The notes under the pieces were generated by a model. The model ran no database searches, was not told where the DNA came from, and saw only the letters and a program-made list of their open reading frames with translations. Made by a program: the position numbers and the translations under genes. Below are positions 35,469 to 43,765 of a stretch of DNA of 64,000 bases, in pieces; positions within the stretch are counted from its first letter, which is position 1, and every line of letters starts with the position of its first letter. Source of the stretch: an uncultured Bacteroidota bacterium (GTDB lineage: Bacteria > Bacteroidota > Bacteroidia > NS11-12g > UBA9320); contig CAJWLP010000003.1 in assembly GCA_913043145.1 (NCBI GenBank), forward strand, positions 19,858 through 83,857, in the 5' to 3' direction.

Positions 35469-37418
35469 ATGCGTTTGTTCAATATGGCAGTTTTAAAACA
35501 TGTTAGAATAGGGATCATGGTCTTTGTATTTATTACAAGATGTTCTTTGTTGCAGGCCCAAGTTCGAACATATCCATTAGAAAAAAATCAATCCATTGAT
35601 CATTTTTTGAAAGAAAATCCAGATTATTCATTTCAATCCGACCTTAAATTTAAGTTTGGTAAAAAGGATACTTTAGACTTACCATTTTTTGATGATTTTT
35701 CAGAAAGTTACCTCTATCCTGATAGTTTGAATTGGTTGAATAATCAGGTATATGTAAATAACCATTTTCCCTTTCGCCCACCAACAATTAATGTAGCTAC
35801 TTTTGATGGTCTTGATTCCAAAGGTAGTCCATACAACAAAACGATTAATAAAGATTTTAGTGGTCCTGGTGATAGTTTGATTAGCCAACCCATAAATCTA
35901 AAAGATAGTGCTGGGTCTTTCTATGCTATATCCGATTCAATGGTATTTAGTTTTTTTTATCAAACAAATGGTTTGGGGTATCATTTGAATGGAGAAGATT
36001 CCTTAAAACTTTGGTTTAAAGCCGCTAATAATTTGTGGGTTAAAGTGTGGAGTGTGGGTGGTCAAGCTGGTACAGATGAGTTTAAACATGTGAGTATTCC
36101 TATTCTTGATGCGAATTATTTGCACAAGGGGTTCCAATTTATGTTTACTACATACACTCGTCAAGTTGGAAATGCAAATCAATGGCATATAGATTATATC
36201 TTACTTGATAAAGATCGTTCAAGTATAGATGATTCTTATAATGATTATGCCATTCAAAATATTCCATCACCTCTATTAAGATCATTTACTCAAATGCCAT
36301 ATCCACATTTTAGTGTCAATTCGACTATTCAGATTGCAGATTCCGTATATCTAAGGTTGTCAAATTTATATAAGGACCCCAAAGCACTTCAAATAAGACA
36401 TCAGGCAACATATAATGGTTCTATAATTGCTAGTACAGAATTTATAAATAGTACAAAAAATATTGGATCACAAACCTCTGCAGTTAGAAACTTACCTATA
36501 TATACGTCATTTGTTGGATTAACGGGGGATCAACCTATAGTTATAAATCGTTTGATTGAAGTTAGAGAAAATGGAGTAGCAAATGATTATAAACTAAATG
36601 ATAGTATCTTATTTACTCAAGAGTTTGCTGATTTTTATGCATATGATGATGGTACTGCTGAACAAGGTTTCGGATTTGATCAAAATACTAATCCAAGTAA
36701 TATAGAAGGTCAAATTGCTTATGGCTTTGAAGTGACTAAAGAAGATACCCTCTATGCTATTGCTACTTATTTCAACCAGGCTGTTTATGATGTATCAAGA
36801 AAAAGATTTACATATAGAATTTGGAAAGAATTATCAGGCGTTGGATCAGGTAAAATTGATGATATAATATATGAATCGGATGAACTTTCACCAACTTATT
36901 CAACTGCAAATGATTGGAGAACATTCACCCCGCACTATTTGGACACTACATTAATCTTGTCCCCAGGTAAATATTACATCGGTTGGAAGCAAGAAAGTAT
37001 GTATAATCTCAATGTTGGTTGGGATAAAAACTATGGGTATTCGAAAACTCCAGAAAAAACCAACCAAAATATCTATTATAAAACATTTGGTAGCTGGAGT
37101 AATGCTGATTTGCCGGGTGGTACATTGATGATGAGACCACATTTTGGTGCTTCAAGAGAAATTTATGCCGTTGTGAAAGAGTTTGATTTAGATGAAAATA
37201 CGGTTATAATTTACCCAAATCCAGCAGAAAATACTGTTCATTTAACAAAAGCATTTGAATTAATTCGCATTTGTGATAATCAAGGTAAACAGATTCTTGA
37301 ATTTTGGAATAGTTCTAATTTGGATGTATCTAGTTTGAAAGAGGGCACCTACTTTGTATTTTTGAGTGATAATTTGAAGCGTTTTAATACAGCAAAACTG
37401 ATAATTCAAAAAAGATAA
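35469..37418 (+). CDS. Secreted T9SS cargo protein with type A sorting domain
   Basis: This 649-residue exported protein has an N-terminal signal region ending near LLQAQ (about residue 30). Its beta-rich body has no enzyme motif I recognise and includes DLPFFDDFSESYLYPD (about residue 70) and FYAYDDGTAEQGFGFD (about residue 395). It closes with a T9SS type A sorting domain: IYPNPAENTVHLTK and GTYFVFL, ending IIQKR. The FDDFSE/W pattern and Tyr-Asp-Asp-Gly stretch resemble surface jelly-roll domains found in Bacteroidota cargo. It is eight bases before the rhodanese gene, so it is probably part of the same operon. Confidence 0.85.
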   Translation: MRLFNMAVLKHVRIGIMVFVFITRCSLLQAQVRTYPLEKNQSIDHFLKENPDYSFQSDLKFKFGKKDTLDLPFFDDFSESYLYPDSLNWLNNQVYVNNHFPFRPPTINVATFDGLDSKGSPYNKTINKDFSGPGDSLISQPINLKDSAGSFYAISDSMVFSFFYQTNGLGYHLNGEDSLKLWFKAANNLWVKVWSVGGQAGTDEFKHVSIPILDANYLHKGFQFMFTTYTRQVGNANQWHIDYILLDKDRSSIDDSYNDYAIQNIPSPLLRSFTQMPYPHFSVNSTIQIADSVYLRLSNLYKDPKALQIRHQATYNGSIIASTEFINSTKNIGSQTSAVRNLPIYTSFVGLTGDQPIVINRLIEVRENGVANDYKLNDSILFTQEFADFYAYDDGTAEQGFGFDQNTNPSNIEGQIAYGFEVTKEDTLYAIATYFNQAVYDVSRKRFTYRIWKELSGVGSGKIDDIIYESDELSPTYSTANDWRTFTPHYLDTTLILSPGKYYIGWKQESMYNLNVGWDKNYGYSKTPEKTNQNIYYKTFGSWSNADLPGGTLMMRPHFGASREIYAVVKEFDLDENTVIIYPNPAENTVHLTKAFELIRICDNQGKQILEFWNSSNLDVSSLKEGTYFVFLSDNLKRFNTAKLIIQKR

Positions 37419-37425
37419 AGCAACC

Positions 37426-37728
37426 ATGGAAGATATAACAATCGAAGAATTAAAGCATAAAGTTGATAATAAAGAAGATTTCTTATTAATTGACGTTCGG
37501 GAAGATTGGGAGTATAAAGAGTTTAATATTGATGGAAGACTTATTCCATTAGGATCATTACAAGGAGCTATTGACGATTTAGATGATTGGACGGAAAAAG
37601 AAGTTGTAGTTCATTGCAAGTCAGGAGGAAGAAGTGCAGCAGCAAAAGAGTTTATGGTCCGTCAAGGGTTCAAGAATGTTAGAAATCTTCTTGGAGGTAT
37701 GTTAGCGTGGCAAGCCAAGTACGGTTAA
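37426..37728 (+). CDS. Rhodanese-like sulfurtransferase domain protein
   Basis: This is a single rhodanese domain of 100 residues without signal peptide. It opens with ITIEELKHKVDNKEDFLLID and VREDWEY, and has an active-site loop VVHCKSGGRSAAA with the persulfide-forming Cys (about residue 65). It could carry sulfur or handle thiols in the cytoplasm. Its end overlaps the start of the multiheme cytochrome gene by 22 bases, implying linked translation. Whether the two share a sulfur-related process is only an inference. Confidence 0.93.
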   Translation: MEDITIEELKHKVDNKEDFLLIDVREDWEYKEFNIDGRLIPLGSLQGAIDDLDDWTEKEVVVHCKSGGRSAAAKEFMVRQGFKNVRNLLGGMLAWQAKYG

Positions 37729-39635
37729 AATATCGATTCAAAAAACTAGTTGTTTTTTTTGGGCTATTTATTATAGTCATTATGTTAGTGTATTGTTCCA
37801 ATAGTAACAAGTCAACTACTGATTTTTACTATGATAATCATGCTGATAGTGTTGCTTATGTTGGTATGAAAACATGTGCTACGTGTCATCAAAACAAGCA
37901 TCAGACATTTGTTCATACTGGTATGGGACTATCATTTGATTCGGCTACTCGTCAGAAATCTTCAGCATTATTTGGGGCTAATCATCAAGTATATGATTCT
38001 TTCTCTGATTTACACTATTATCCTTTCTGGGAAAACGAAAAATTATACATCAAAGAATTTAGACTTTTAGAACAAGATACAATTCATCAATTAACAAAAG
38101 AGATTAATTATATTGTTGGAAGTGGGCAGCATACTAATTCTCACATCATAGAGAAGAATGGATATTTATTTCAAGCACCAATTACTTTTTATGTTCAAAA
38201 GCAGAAGTGGGACTTAGCTCCAGGTTTTGAGGGAGGAAATAACTCCCGTTTTAGTAGAATATTAAATTCAGAATGTATTAGTTGTCATAATTCAATGCCG
38301 GACTTGATAGATAATTCGCAGTTTAAATTTAAGACTATTGGAAATGGAATAGATTGTGAGCGATGTCATGGTCCAGGTGAATTGCATGTCTCTCAGCGTT
38401 TGAATGGCCAAGGTGTAGATGTCCGAGATGAGATTGATCCTACGATTGTTAATCCAAGTAAACTCTCGTGGGATAGACAAATTGACTTGTGTCAGCGTTG
38501 TCATCTTCAAGGTTTAAATCTTTTAAAAGATGGTAAGAAATTTACAGACTTTAAACCTGGTATGAAGCTGAGCGATATTTTTGAGATTTACTTGCCAGAA
38601 TTTGAGGGAAACCAATCACAATTTGATATGGCCAATCACTCTCAACGTTTTCAAATGAGTAAATGCTTCACTTCATCAAATACATCAGATTTGAAGTTCA
38701 CCTGTATATCCTGTCACAATCCTCATGTGAGTGTTAAAATCACAGGTTCTGAAGTATACAATACAGCCTGTTCACAATGTCATACAAAAAAAGATTGTAC
38801 AACTCCGCCAGAACAGTTAATTAAAGCCAGTCATAATTGTGTTTCATGTCATATGCCATCCAGTAGTTCTGAGGATATTCCTCACGTAAGTGTTCATGAT
38901 CATTATATAAGAAAACCTAGTGACAAGAAATACGATGTAAGTCAAATGCAAAAATTAGTTGGCTTATATGCTGTCAATAATTCTCAGCCTGAAATTGAGC
39001 ACCAAATACTTGCTTATTTAGAGTATTGGGAAAAATTTGATAAAAATCCGTTTTACATTAATAAAGCCCGAGAGATGTTATTGATTAATGATTATCCTCA
39101 TTTATGGTTGAAATATTTCTATCTGAAAGAAGAATATGAAAAGGTAACTCAATTATCATTTGAATATGGTGAGCTTGATGCTTGGCAGAATTTTATGATG
39201 GGGGAGAGCTATGCTAGACTCAATCAATTAAGTCAGGCTATTTTTTATACAGAAAATGCATATGAATTAGAACCTACAAATCAAATGTTTTCTATACAAT
39301 TATTAAAGCGATATATTGCTAATGGATCGTTAGATAAGGCCAACAAATTTGGTGATAAATTATTGAATGAATTTGGTGATAATGCATCTATTTTAAATAG
39401 CCTAGCTAAAATATCAACATTGAAAAAACAATATTTAAATGCTGAGAAATATGTTAATCAAGCATATCAATTAGATGCTGATGATTTATCGATTTGGGAA
39501 ACTTATTTTAACTTATATATTCAATTAGGGGATGACAAGAATGTCCTATATTGGCTTAATAAGATTCAAGAAAAGCAACCTAATTATATTGAATCAAATC
39601 AACTTGATGAAATACTAGACAGTCTAAAAGATTAG
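37707..39635 (+). CDS. Heptaheme c-type cytochrome lipoprotein with C-terminal TPR region
   Basis: A basic N terminus and membrane segment lead to a lipobox (IMLVYC, Cys about residue 30), so this is a periplasm-facing lipoprotein. Seven CxxCH heme-attachment sites lie at about residues 57, 190, 217, 262, 333, 355 and 378. The residue 400-642 part has none and consists of TPR-like helices (NFMMGESYARLNQLSQAIFY, ILNSLAKISTLKKQYLNAEK). The heme region resembles cytochrome c554/multiheme nitrite-reductase-type electron carriers. The fusion to TPR suggests complex formation. The start is a GTG at 37707 inside the rhodanese gene, as no ATG precedes the signal region. Confidence 0.88.
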   Translation: MASQVRLKYRFKKLVVFFGLFIIVIMLVYCSNSNKSTTDFYYDNHADSVAYVGMKTCATCHQNKHQTFVHTGMGLSFDSATRQKSSALFGANHQVYDSFSDLHYYPFWENEKLYIKEFRLLEQDTIHQLTKEINYIVGSGQHTNSHIIEKNGYLFQAPITFYVQKQKWDLAPGFEGGNNSRFSRILNSECISCHNSMPDLIDNSQFKFKTIGNGIDCERCHGPGELHVSQRLNGQGVDVRDEIDPTIVNPSKLSWDRQIDLCQRCHLQGLNLLKDGKKFTDFKPGMKLSDIFEIYLPEFEGNQSQFDMANHSQRFQMSKCFTSSNTSDLKFTCISCHNPHVSVKITGSEVYNTACSQCHTKKDCTTPPEQLIKASHNCVSCHMPSSSSEDIPHVSVHDHYIRKPSDKKYDVSQMQKLVGLYAVNNSQPEIEHQILAYLEYWEKFDKNPFYINKAREMLLINDYPHLWLKYFYLKEEYEKVTQLSFEYGELDAWQNFMMGESYARLNQLSQAIFYTENAYELEPTNQMFSIQLLKRYIANGSLDKANKFGDKLLNEFGDNASILNSLAKISTLKKQYLNAEKYVNQAYQLDADDLSIWETYFNLYIQLGDDKNVLYWLNKIQEKQPNYIESNQLDEILDSLKD

Positions 39636-39682
39636 CCTAAAAATAAATAAATAGTTTCAATCAAATAGTTTTCCTTTGCAGA

Positions 39683-40030
39683 ATGGCAATTATTATAACT
39701 GATGAATGTATTAATTGTGGTGCTTGTGAACCCGAATGTCCAAATACTGCTATTTACGAGGCAGGTGCTGAATGGAAGATTGGAGACGGCACAGGTGTAA
39801 AAGGAACTTATCAGCTAGAAACAGGTGAAGAGGTAGCAGTTGACTCCATTCAACAGCCAGTGTCCGATGAAGTTTACTACATTGTTCCTGATAAGTGCAC
39901 GGAATGTAAAGGTTTTCATGAAGAACCTCAATGTGCAGCAGTTTGTCCTGTTGATTGTTGTGTTCCTGATCCAGATCGAGTTGAGTCAGAAGATCAACTC
40001 TTGGCTAGAAAAGCAAAACTTCATATTTAA
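39683..40030 (+). CDS. 2[4Fe-4S] ferredoxin (YfhL/Alvin-type)
   Basis: This small cytoplasmic electron carrier has two cluster sites. The first is [12 protein letters not shown] (Cys at residues 9, 12, 15 and 19). The second has the longer spacing typical of the Alvin/YfhL group, [18 protein letters not shown] (Cys at 72, 75, 84 and 88), with two further Cys just after. A 50-residue insert between the sites is longer than in the smallest ferredoxins but usual in Bacteroidota. A possible TTCCTTTG -7-like element (39671-39678) lies close upstream. The electron partner is not evident. Confidence 0.93.
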   Translation: MAIIITDECINCGACEPECPNTAIYEAGAEWKIGDGTGVKGTYQLETGEEVAVDSIQQPVSDEVYYIVPDKCTECKGFHEEPQCAAVCPVDCCVPDPDRVESEDQLLARKAKLHI

Positions 40031-40032
40031 CT

Positions 40033-40731
40033 ATGATTAAGGGCATTTGTCATCTATCTCAAATCCCTTTGAGAGCAAACCCTAAAAGTAGCTCAGAAAT
40101 GGTTAGTCAACTCCTTTTTGGTGAGACATACCTAATTATTGAACAACGGGAAGAATGGTCGCTTATTCGAATGGATTTTGATGGTTACGAGGGTTGGGTT
40201 AGTAAATCTAGTATAAATCTTATTGATTCTTCAGGAATAAATGCAAAAGACTATATCCAGACAGATTTAGTTTTACATTCTGTCAATAAATTCACAAATC
40301 AGCCCTTAATAAGCTCTATTGGGTCAGAATTTACTGATGTAATTAATTCAGATAATCGACATAATATTTTAGATCTTGCAAAGCTCTTTTTGGGTACTCC
40401 CTATTTATGGGGCGGAAGACATTTTTCTGGTATCGATTGTTCAGGTTTTGTGCAAGTGGTATATAAATGTATGGCTATTCAGTTGCCTAGAGATGCTTCT
40501 CAACAACAAAAAAAAGGTAAACCGATAGCATTTAAAGATTTGTCTGAAGGAGATTTAGTTTTTTTTGAAAGCAATAATTGTGTCACTCATGTAGGCATAT
40601 TTATAGCCGATGGACAGATTATCCATTCACATGGAATGGTTCGTATTGACAAGTTAAATAAGGACGGAATATTTAATTCACAAACGGGTGAGCAATCCCA
40701 TGTCTATCACTCTAGTAAGCGTTTACGATAA
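40033..40731 (+). CDS. NlpC/P60 family cell-wall hydrolase with SH3-like domain
   Basis: This is a putative peptidoglycan endopeptidase that cuts within stem peptides. The N-terminal part (about residues 5-65) is a bacterial SH3-like wall-binding domain (IPLRANPKSSSEMV, EGWVSKSSI). The catalytic NlpC/P60 domain has the nucleophile in GIDCSGFVQVVY (Cys136) and the His in VTHVGIFIADG (His186), followed by HSHGMV. No signal peptide is visible, so export is uncertain. The gene starts two bases after the ferredoxin stop. Length 232 fits the family. Confidence 0.9.
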   Translation: MIKGICHLSQIPLRANPKSSSEMVSQLLFGETYLIIEQREEWSLIRMDFDGYEGWVSKSSINLIDSSGINAKDYIQTDLVLHSVNKFTNQPLISSIGSEFTDVINSDNRHNILDLAKLFLGTPYLWGGRHFSGIDCSGFVQVVYKCMAIQLPRDASQQQKKGKPIAFKDLSEGDLVFFESNNCVTHVGIFIADGQIIHSHGMVRIDKLNKDGIFNSQTGEQSHVYHSSKRLR

Positions 40732-40778
40732 AATTTGGGCATTCCTCAAATTTTAGCCATATTGCACACCAAATTATT

Positions 40779-42398
40779 ATGAGCAAGTCAACAGAGTCTT
40801 GGGGGAGTAGAGTAGGTCTTATTTTGGCTATGGCAGGCAATGCTGTAGGACTAGGTAATTTTCTTCGTTTTCCTGTCAAAGCTGTCGAAAATGGTGGAGG
40901 AGCTTTCATCATTCCATACATTATTAGTTTTTTATTGATGGGGATTCCTCTTCTGTGGGTTGAATGGAGTATGGGAAGGTACGGTGGATCAAAAGGTGAT
41001 CACAGTACGCCGTTTATCCTTGATAATATGACTAAAAAGAGTCTTTGGAAATATTTTGGGGTTTTTGGCATTTTTACAAATATTGGTGTGATGTCCTATT
41101 ATACTTACATTGAATCATGGACATTGACCTATACAATAAAGTCGCTAAAAGGAGATTTCTTTGGAATGGATATTGCCAAGGTTGGTCAAGTTTTTGATCA
41201 ATATGTGGATATCAGTGGAGGAGTCAATATTCCAATTATTGCTCTTTTAGCTTTTACTGTTACACTTGTCATTAATATATACATATTATCCAAGGGACTG
41301 AGTGGTGGAATAGAAAAGGTGGCTAAAATAGCAATGCCTATGCTCATTACATTTGGTGCTTTTTTAGCTCTCATGGCTTTTTCAATGGGAGATACGGGTA
41401 AATGTGCGGATTGCAACTCACATGTAGGCATGGATTTTTTATGGTCCCCACAATACGATAGTTTATGGAATCCCAAGGTATGGTTAGAAGCTGCCGGACA
41501 AATATTCTTTACCCTTTCAGTTGGTATGGGAACGATTGTGTGTTACTCTTCATATGTTAAAAAGCGAGATGATATTGCTCTTAATGCAATGAGTGCGGGA
41601 TGGATGAATGGTTTCGTAGAGATTGTACTTGGTGCATCCGTTGTTATTCCTATCGCAGTAGGGTTTTTAGGACTTGATTGGGTAAAAGAAAACGCTGGAT
41701 TTATGATGGCTTTCAAGACCATGCCTTATTTGTTTGATCAATGGGGGCATGTTATCTCAGTTATTGCCGGAGTAGCTTGGTTTGGCTTGTTATTTTTTGC
41801 TGGAATTACGTCTTCTCTTGCCATGGGAACACCCTGGATGGGTTTTGTTCAAGATGAATTTGATTGGTCTCGAAATAAAGCTTCATGGACATTGGGTGTG
41901 TTCATATTCTTGTTGGCTCTGCCAACGATTTTCTTTTTTGAATATGGTGTTTTTGATGAATATGATTATTGGACGGGTACCGTTTCTCTTGTAGTCTTTG
42001 CCTTAGCAGAAGTGATTTTATTTGCCTGGGTTTTTGGTATGGATAAAGGTTGGGATGAAATTAACTATGGTGCTGATATCAAGGTGCCAAAGATTTATAA
42101 ATTTATTATCAAATGGGTAACTCCACTGTTTATATTGGTTATTTTTCTTGCCTCATTATTCACGCCAAAAAATAATGATTGGAATAAAGCTATAAATGGA
42201 GATTGGGTTCTAGATAAGAGCAGTATTATTGGTAAAATACTCCATATTGGAGAGGATGCGAGTTGGATGATAGACGGAAGTTTAACAAATGTATTTTATG
42301 TAGATATGTCCCGATTGCTTCTATTGGGTACATTTATTGGTCTAGCACTTATGGTGAGGCATGCATCCAAATTACGGAAACAAAAATTAAACAAATAA
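40779..42398 (+). CDS. Sodium-dependent NSS-family (SNF) amino-acid symporter
   Basis: This is a LeuT-fold symporter that uses the sodium gradient to import an amino acid. It starts MSKSTESWGSRVGLILAMAG with the sodium/substrate-binding AGNAVGLGNFLRFP (about residues 20-33). The unwound helix 6 region is near GQIFFTLSVGMGTIVCYSSY. About 12 membrane helices fit the length of 539. Directly downstream lie two tiny membrane-protein genes, the first like MetS, the small subunit of methionine/alanine NSS importers, so methionine or small neutral amino acids are the best guess for substrate. The real substrate is unproven. Confidence 0.92.
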   Translation: MSKSTESWGSRVGLILAMAGNAVGLGNFLRFPVKAVENGGGAFIIPYIISFLLMGIPLLWVEWSMGRYGGSKGDHSTPFILDNMTKKSLWKYFGVFGIFTNIGVMSYYTYIESWTLTYTIKSLKGDFFGMDIAKVGQVFDQYVDISGGVNIPIIALLAFTVTLVINIYILSKGLSGGIEKVAKIAMPMLITFGAFLALMAFSMGDTGKCADCNSHVGMDFLWSPQYDSLWNPKVWLEAAGQIFFTLSVGMGTIVCYSSYVKKRDDIALNAMSAGWMNGFVEIVLGASVVIPIAVGFLGLDWVKENAGFMMAFKTMPYLFDQWGHVISVIAGVAWFGLLFFAGITSSLAMGTPWMGFVQDEFDWSRNKASWTLGVFIFLLALPTIFFFEYGVFDEYDYWTGTVSLVVFALAEVILFAWVFGMDKGWDEINYGADIKVPKIYKFIIKWVTPLFILVIFLASLFTPKNNDWNKAINGDWVLDKSSIIGKILHIGEDASWMIDGSLTNVFYVDMSRLLLLGTFIGLALMVRHASKLRKQKLNK

Positions 42399-42399
42399 T

Positions 42400-42537
42400 A
42401 TGAGTAGTTCAGCATTAATAATGATGATAGTTGTTCAAGTGTCTGTCACTATCATTACAGGGTACTTTTTCTATAAGGTATTAGTAACACCACCAAAATC
42501 AGAGCCTGATTCGTATTCCGAAAACGAAGAAGAGTAG
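42400..42537 (+). CDS. MetS-like small subunit of the NSS transporter (45 residues)
   Basis: This small gene begins one base after the symporter stop codon. It encodes MSSSALIMMIVVQVSVTIIT, a single membrane helix up to about residue 30, then an acidic tail rich in Ser/Pro/Glu ending ENEEE. Size, position and the SALIMMI start match the MetS family of essential small partners of methionine/alanine NSS importers in other bacteria. It was found by reading the gap between the symporter and lspA. Translation is supported by tight spacing and by the hydrophobic-then-acidic layout. Confidence 0.75.
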   Translation: MSSSALIMMIVVQVSVTIITGYFFYKVLVTPPKSEPDSYSENEEE

Positions 42538-42546
42538 CGTCAGTCT

Positions 42547-42708
42547 ATGTTAATTTTTCAAGCAATAGATAGTGTTCAACGAGCACCAGATGCAACGGGA
42601 TTATTCTGGGGTATTTCAGAAGTAGTGGTCACTCTTATCGTATTTGTAGGGGTGTATTTTATTTTCAAACCTGTGTTTGGAGAGGAAAAGAATAAGAAAT
42701 CCAAATAA
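42547..42708 (+). CDS. Second small single-helix membrane protein after the NSS transporter (53 residues)
   Basis: An ATG nine bases after the MetS-like stop opens a 53-residue frame: a polar start with DSVQRAPDATGLFWG, one membrane helix (about residues 21-41, ISEVVVTLIVFVGVYFIF) and a basic tail (EEKNKKSK). It runs right up to the convergent lspA gene with a four-base gap. I do not recognise the family. Its place suggests another accessory subunit of the symporter, or a fold-helper, but this is inference. It is short enough that most gene callers would skip it. Confidence 0.6.
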   Translation: MLIFQAIDSVQRAPDATGLFWGISEVVVTLIVFVGVYFIFKPVFGEEKNKKSK

Positions 42709-42712
42709 TTTC

Positions 42713-43375
42713 TTAGTCAGTGGCTGTTTTTTCTTCAGATTGGCTTTGCGTAAACAAGTACCTCCTAAAAACAAGAATTGTAAAAACACCAACACTAATA
42801 GCCGCATCAGCAATATTAAAAACAGGTCTAAAAAATTGAAAACGATTACCACCAATAAATGGTAACCATTCTGGCCAATGAGTGTCTATCAACGGAAAAT
42901 AAAGCATATCGACCACTTTACCCATAAATAACGGAGCGTAACCATCGCCATTGGGTAAAAATTTTGCGACACTGTGATAGGTGCTTTCTTCAAAAAAATA
43001 ACCATACAGAATAGAGTCAATAATATTTCCAATAGCTCCGGCAAGTATTAAAGAAATAAGAATAATAGTCGCCGATTTTACTCCCTCTTTGATTAAATTT
43101 TGGATATAAATTATGATTACTCCAGATGCAATGATTCGAAATAAGGTCAGTACAATCTTACCCCATTTTCCACCAAGTGTTAGACCAAAGGCCATGCCTG
43201 GGTTTTCTGTGAAATGCAATTCAAACCAATTTGGAAAAATAATCGTGCTCTCACCAAGGGAGTATGTCGTTTTGATATGAAATTTCAACCAATGATCGAG
43301 CACCAATATGATCATGACAGTCACGATAACATATAAAATTTGTCTTTTTTGATTGACGTATGAAATTGATTCCAA
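42713..43375 (-). CDS. lspA: Lipoprotein signal peptidase (signal peptidase II)
   Basis: LspA cuts the signal peptide from lipoproteins after lipid attachment, within the inner membrane. The two catalytic Asp are in AGAIGNIIDSILYG and FNIADAAISVGV. Membrane helices surround them, and an insert with TYHSVAKFLPNGDGYAPLF between them makes the protein longer (220) than the Proteobacterial type, as in other Bacteroidota. No ATG lies near the N terminus, and a TTG at 43373-43375 gives MESISYVNQK ahead of the first helix. It follows the DksA-like gene after four bases. Clients in this window include GldK, TamL and the cytochrome. Confidence 0.94.
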   Translation of the reverse strand: MESISYVNQKRQILYVIVTVMIILVLDHWLKFHIKTTYSLGESTIIFPNWFELHFTENPGMAFGLTLGGKWGKIVLTLFRIIASGVIIIYIQNLIKEGVKSATIILISLILAGAIGNIIDSILYGYFFEESTYHSVAKFLPNGDGYAPLFMGKVVDMLYFPLIDTHWPEWLPFIGGNRFQFFRPVFNIADAAISVGVFTILVFRRYLFTQSQSEEKTATD

Positions 43376-43379
43376 AGAA

Positions 43380-43760
43380 TTAACGATATTGGTTCTTTTT
43401 TGCTTCCATACTTTGTGTTGTATGAGGAACAGCTCTTAGACGCTCTCTACTGATTAAATTGCCAGTTACTCTACAAATGCCATAAGTTTTATTTTCTATC
43501 CTTATGAGAGCATTTTCAAGATTTTCAATGAATTTTTGTTGACGTGCTGCTAGTTGGCCAGTACTTTCTTTTTGTTGTGATGCACTTCCGTCGTCAATTG
43601 CTACATATGCACTAGCCGTATCGTCTGTTCCATTTTCATTTTCGGATCTAATTTGTTTACGTAAATAGTTATACTCTTCTCTGGCTGATTCTAATTTTTT
43701 CAAAATGATTTCTCTGAATTCTGCTAAATCAGCATCACTGTATCTTAACGATTCTTTCAT
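43380..43760 (-). CDS. DksA/TraR-like protein with degenerate zinc finger
   Basis: This is a 126-residue cytoplasmic protein with the coiled-coil and globular layout of DksA/TraR regulators of RNA polymerase. The helical part is about residues 8-40 (DADLAEFREIILKKL) and an acidic tip-like segment NENGTDDTASAYV follows. In the zinc-finger position it reads YGICRVTGNLISRERLRAVP, with only one Cys of the usual four, so it probably binds no zinc there. This degenerate form is common in Bacteroidota. It sits between ileS and lspA, an order I know from this phylum. Confidence 0.88.
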   Translation of the reverse strand: MKESLRYSDADLAEFREIILKKLESAREEYNYLRKQIRSENENGTDDTASAYVAIDDGSASQQKESTGQLAARQQKFIENLENALIRIENKTYGICRVTGNLISRERLRAVPHTTQSMEAKKNQYR

Positions 43761-43765
43761 AATGT

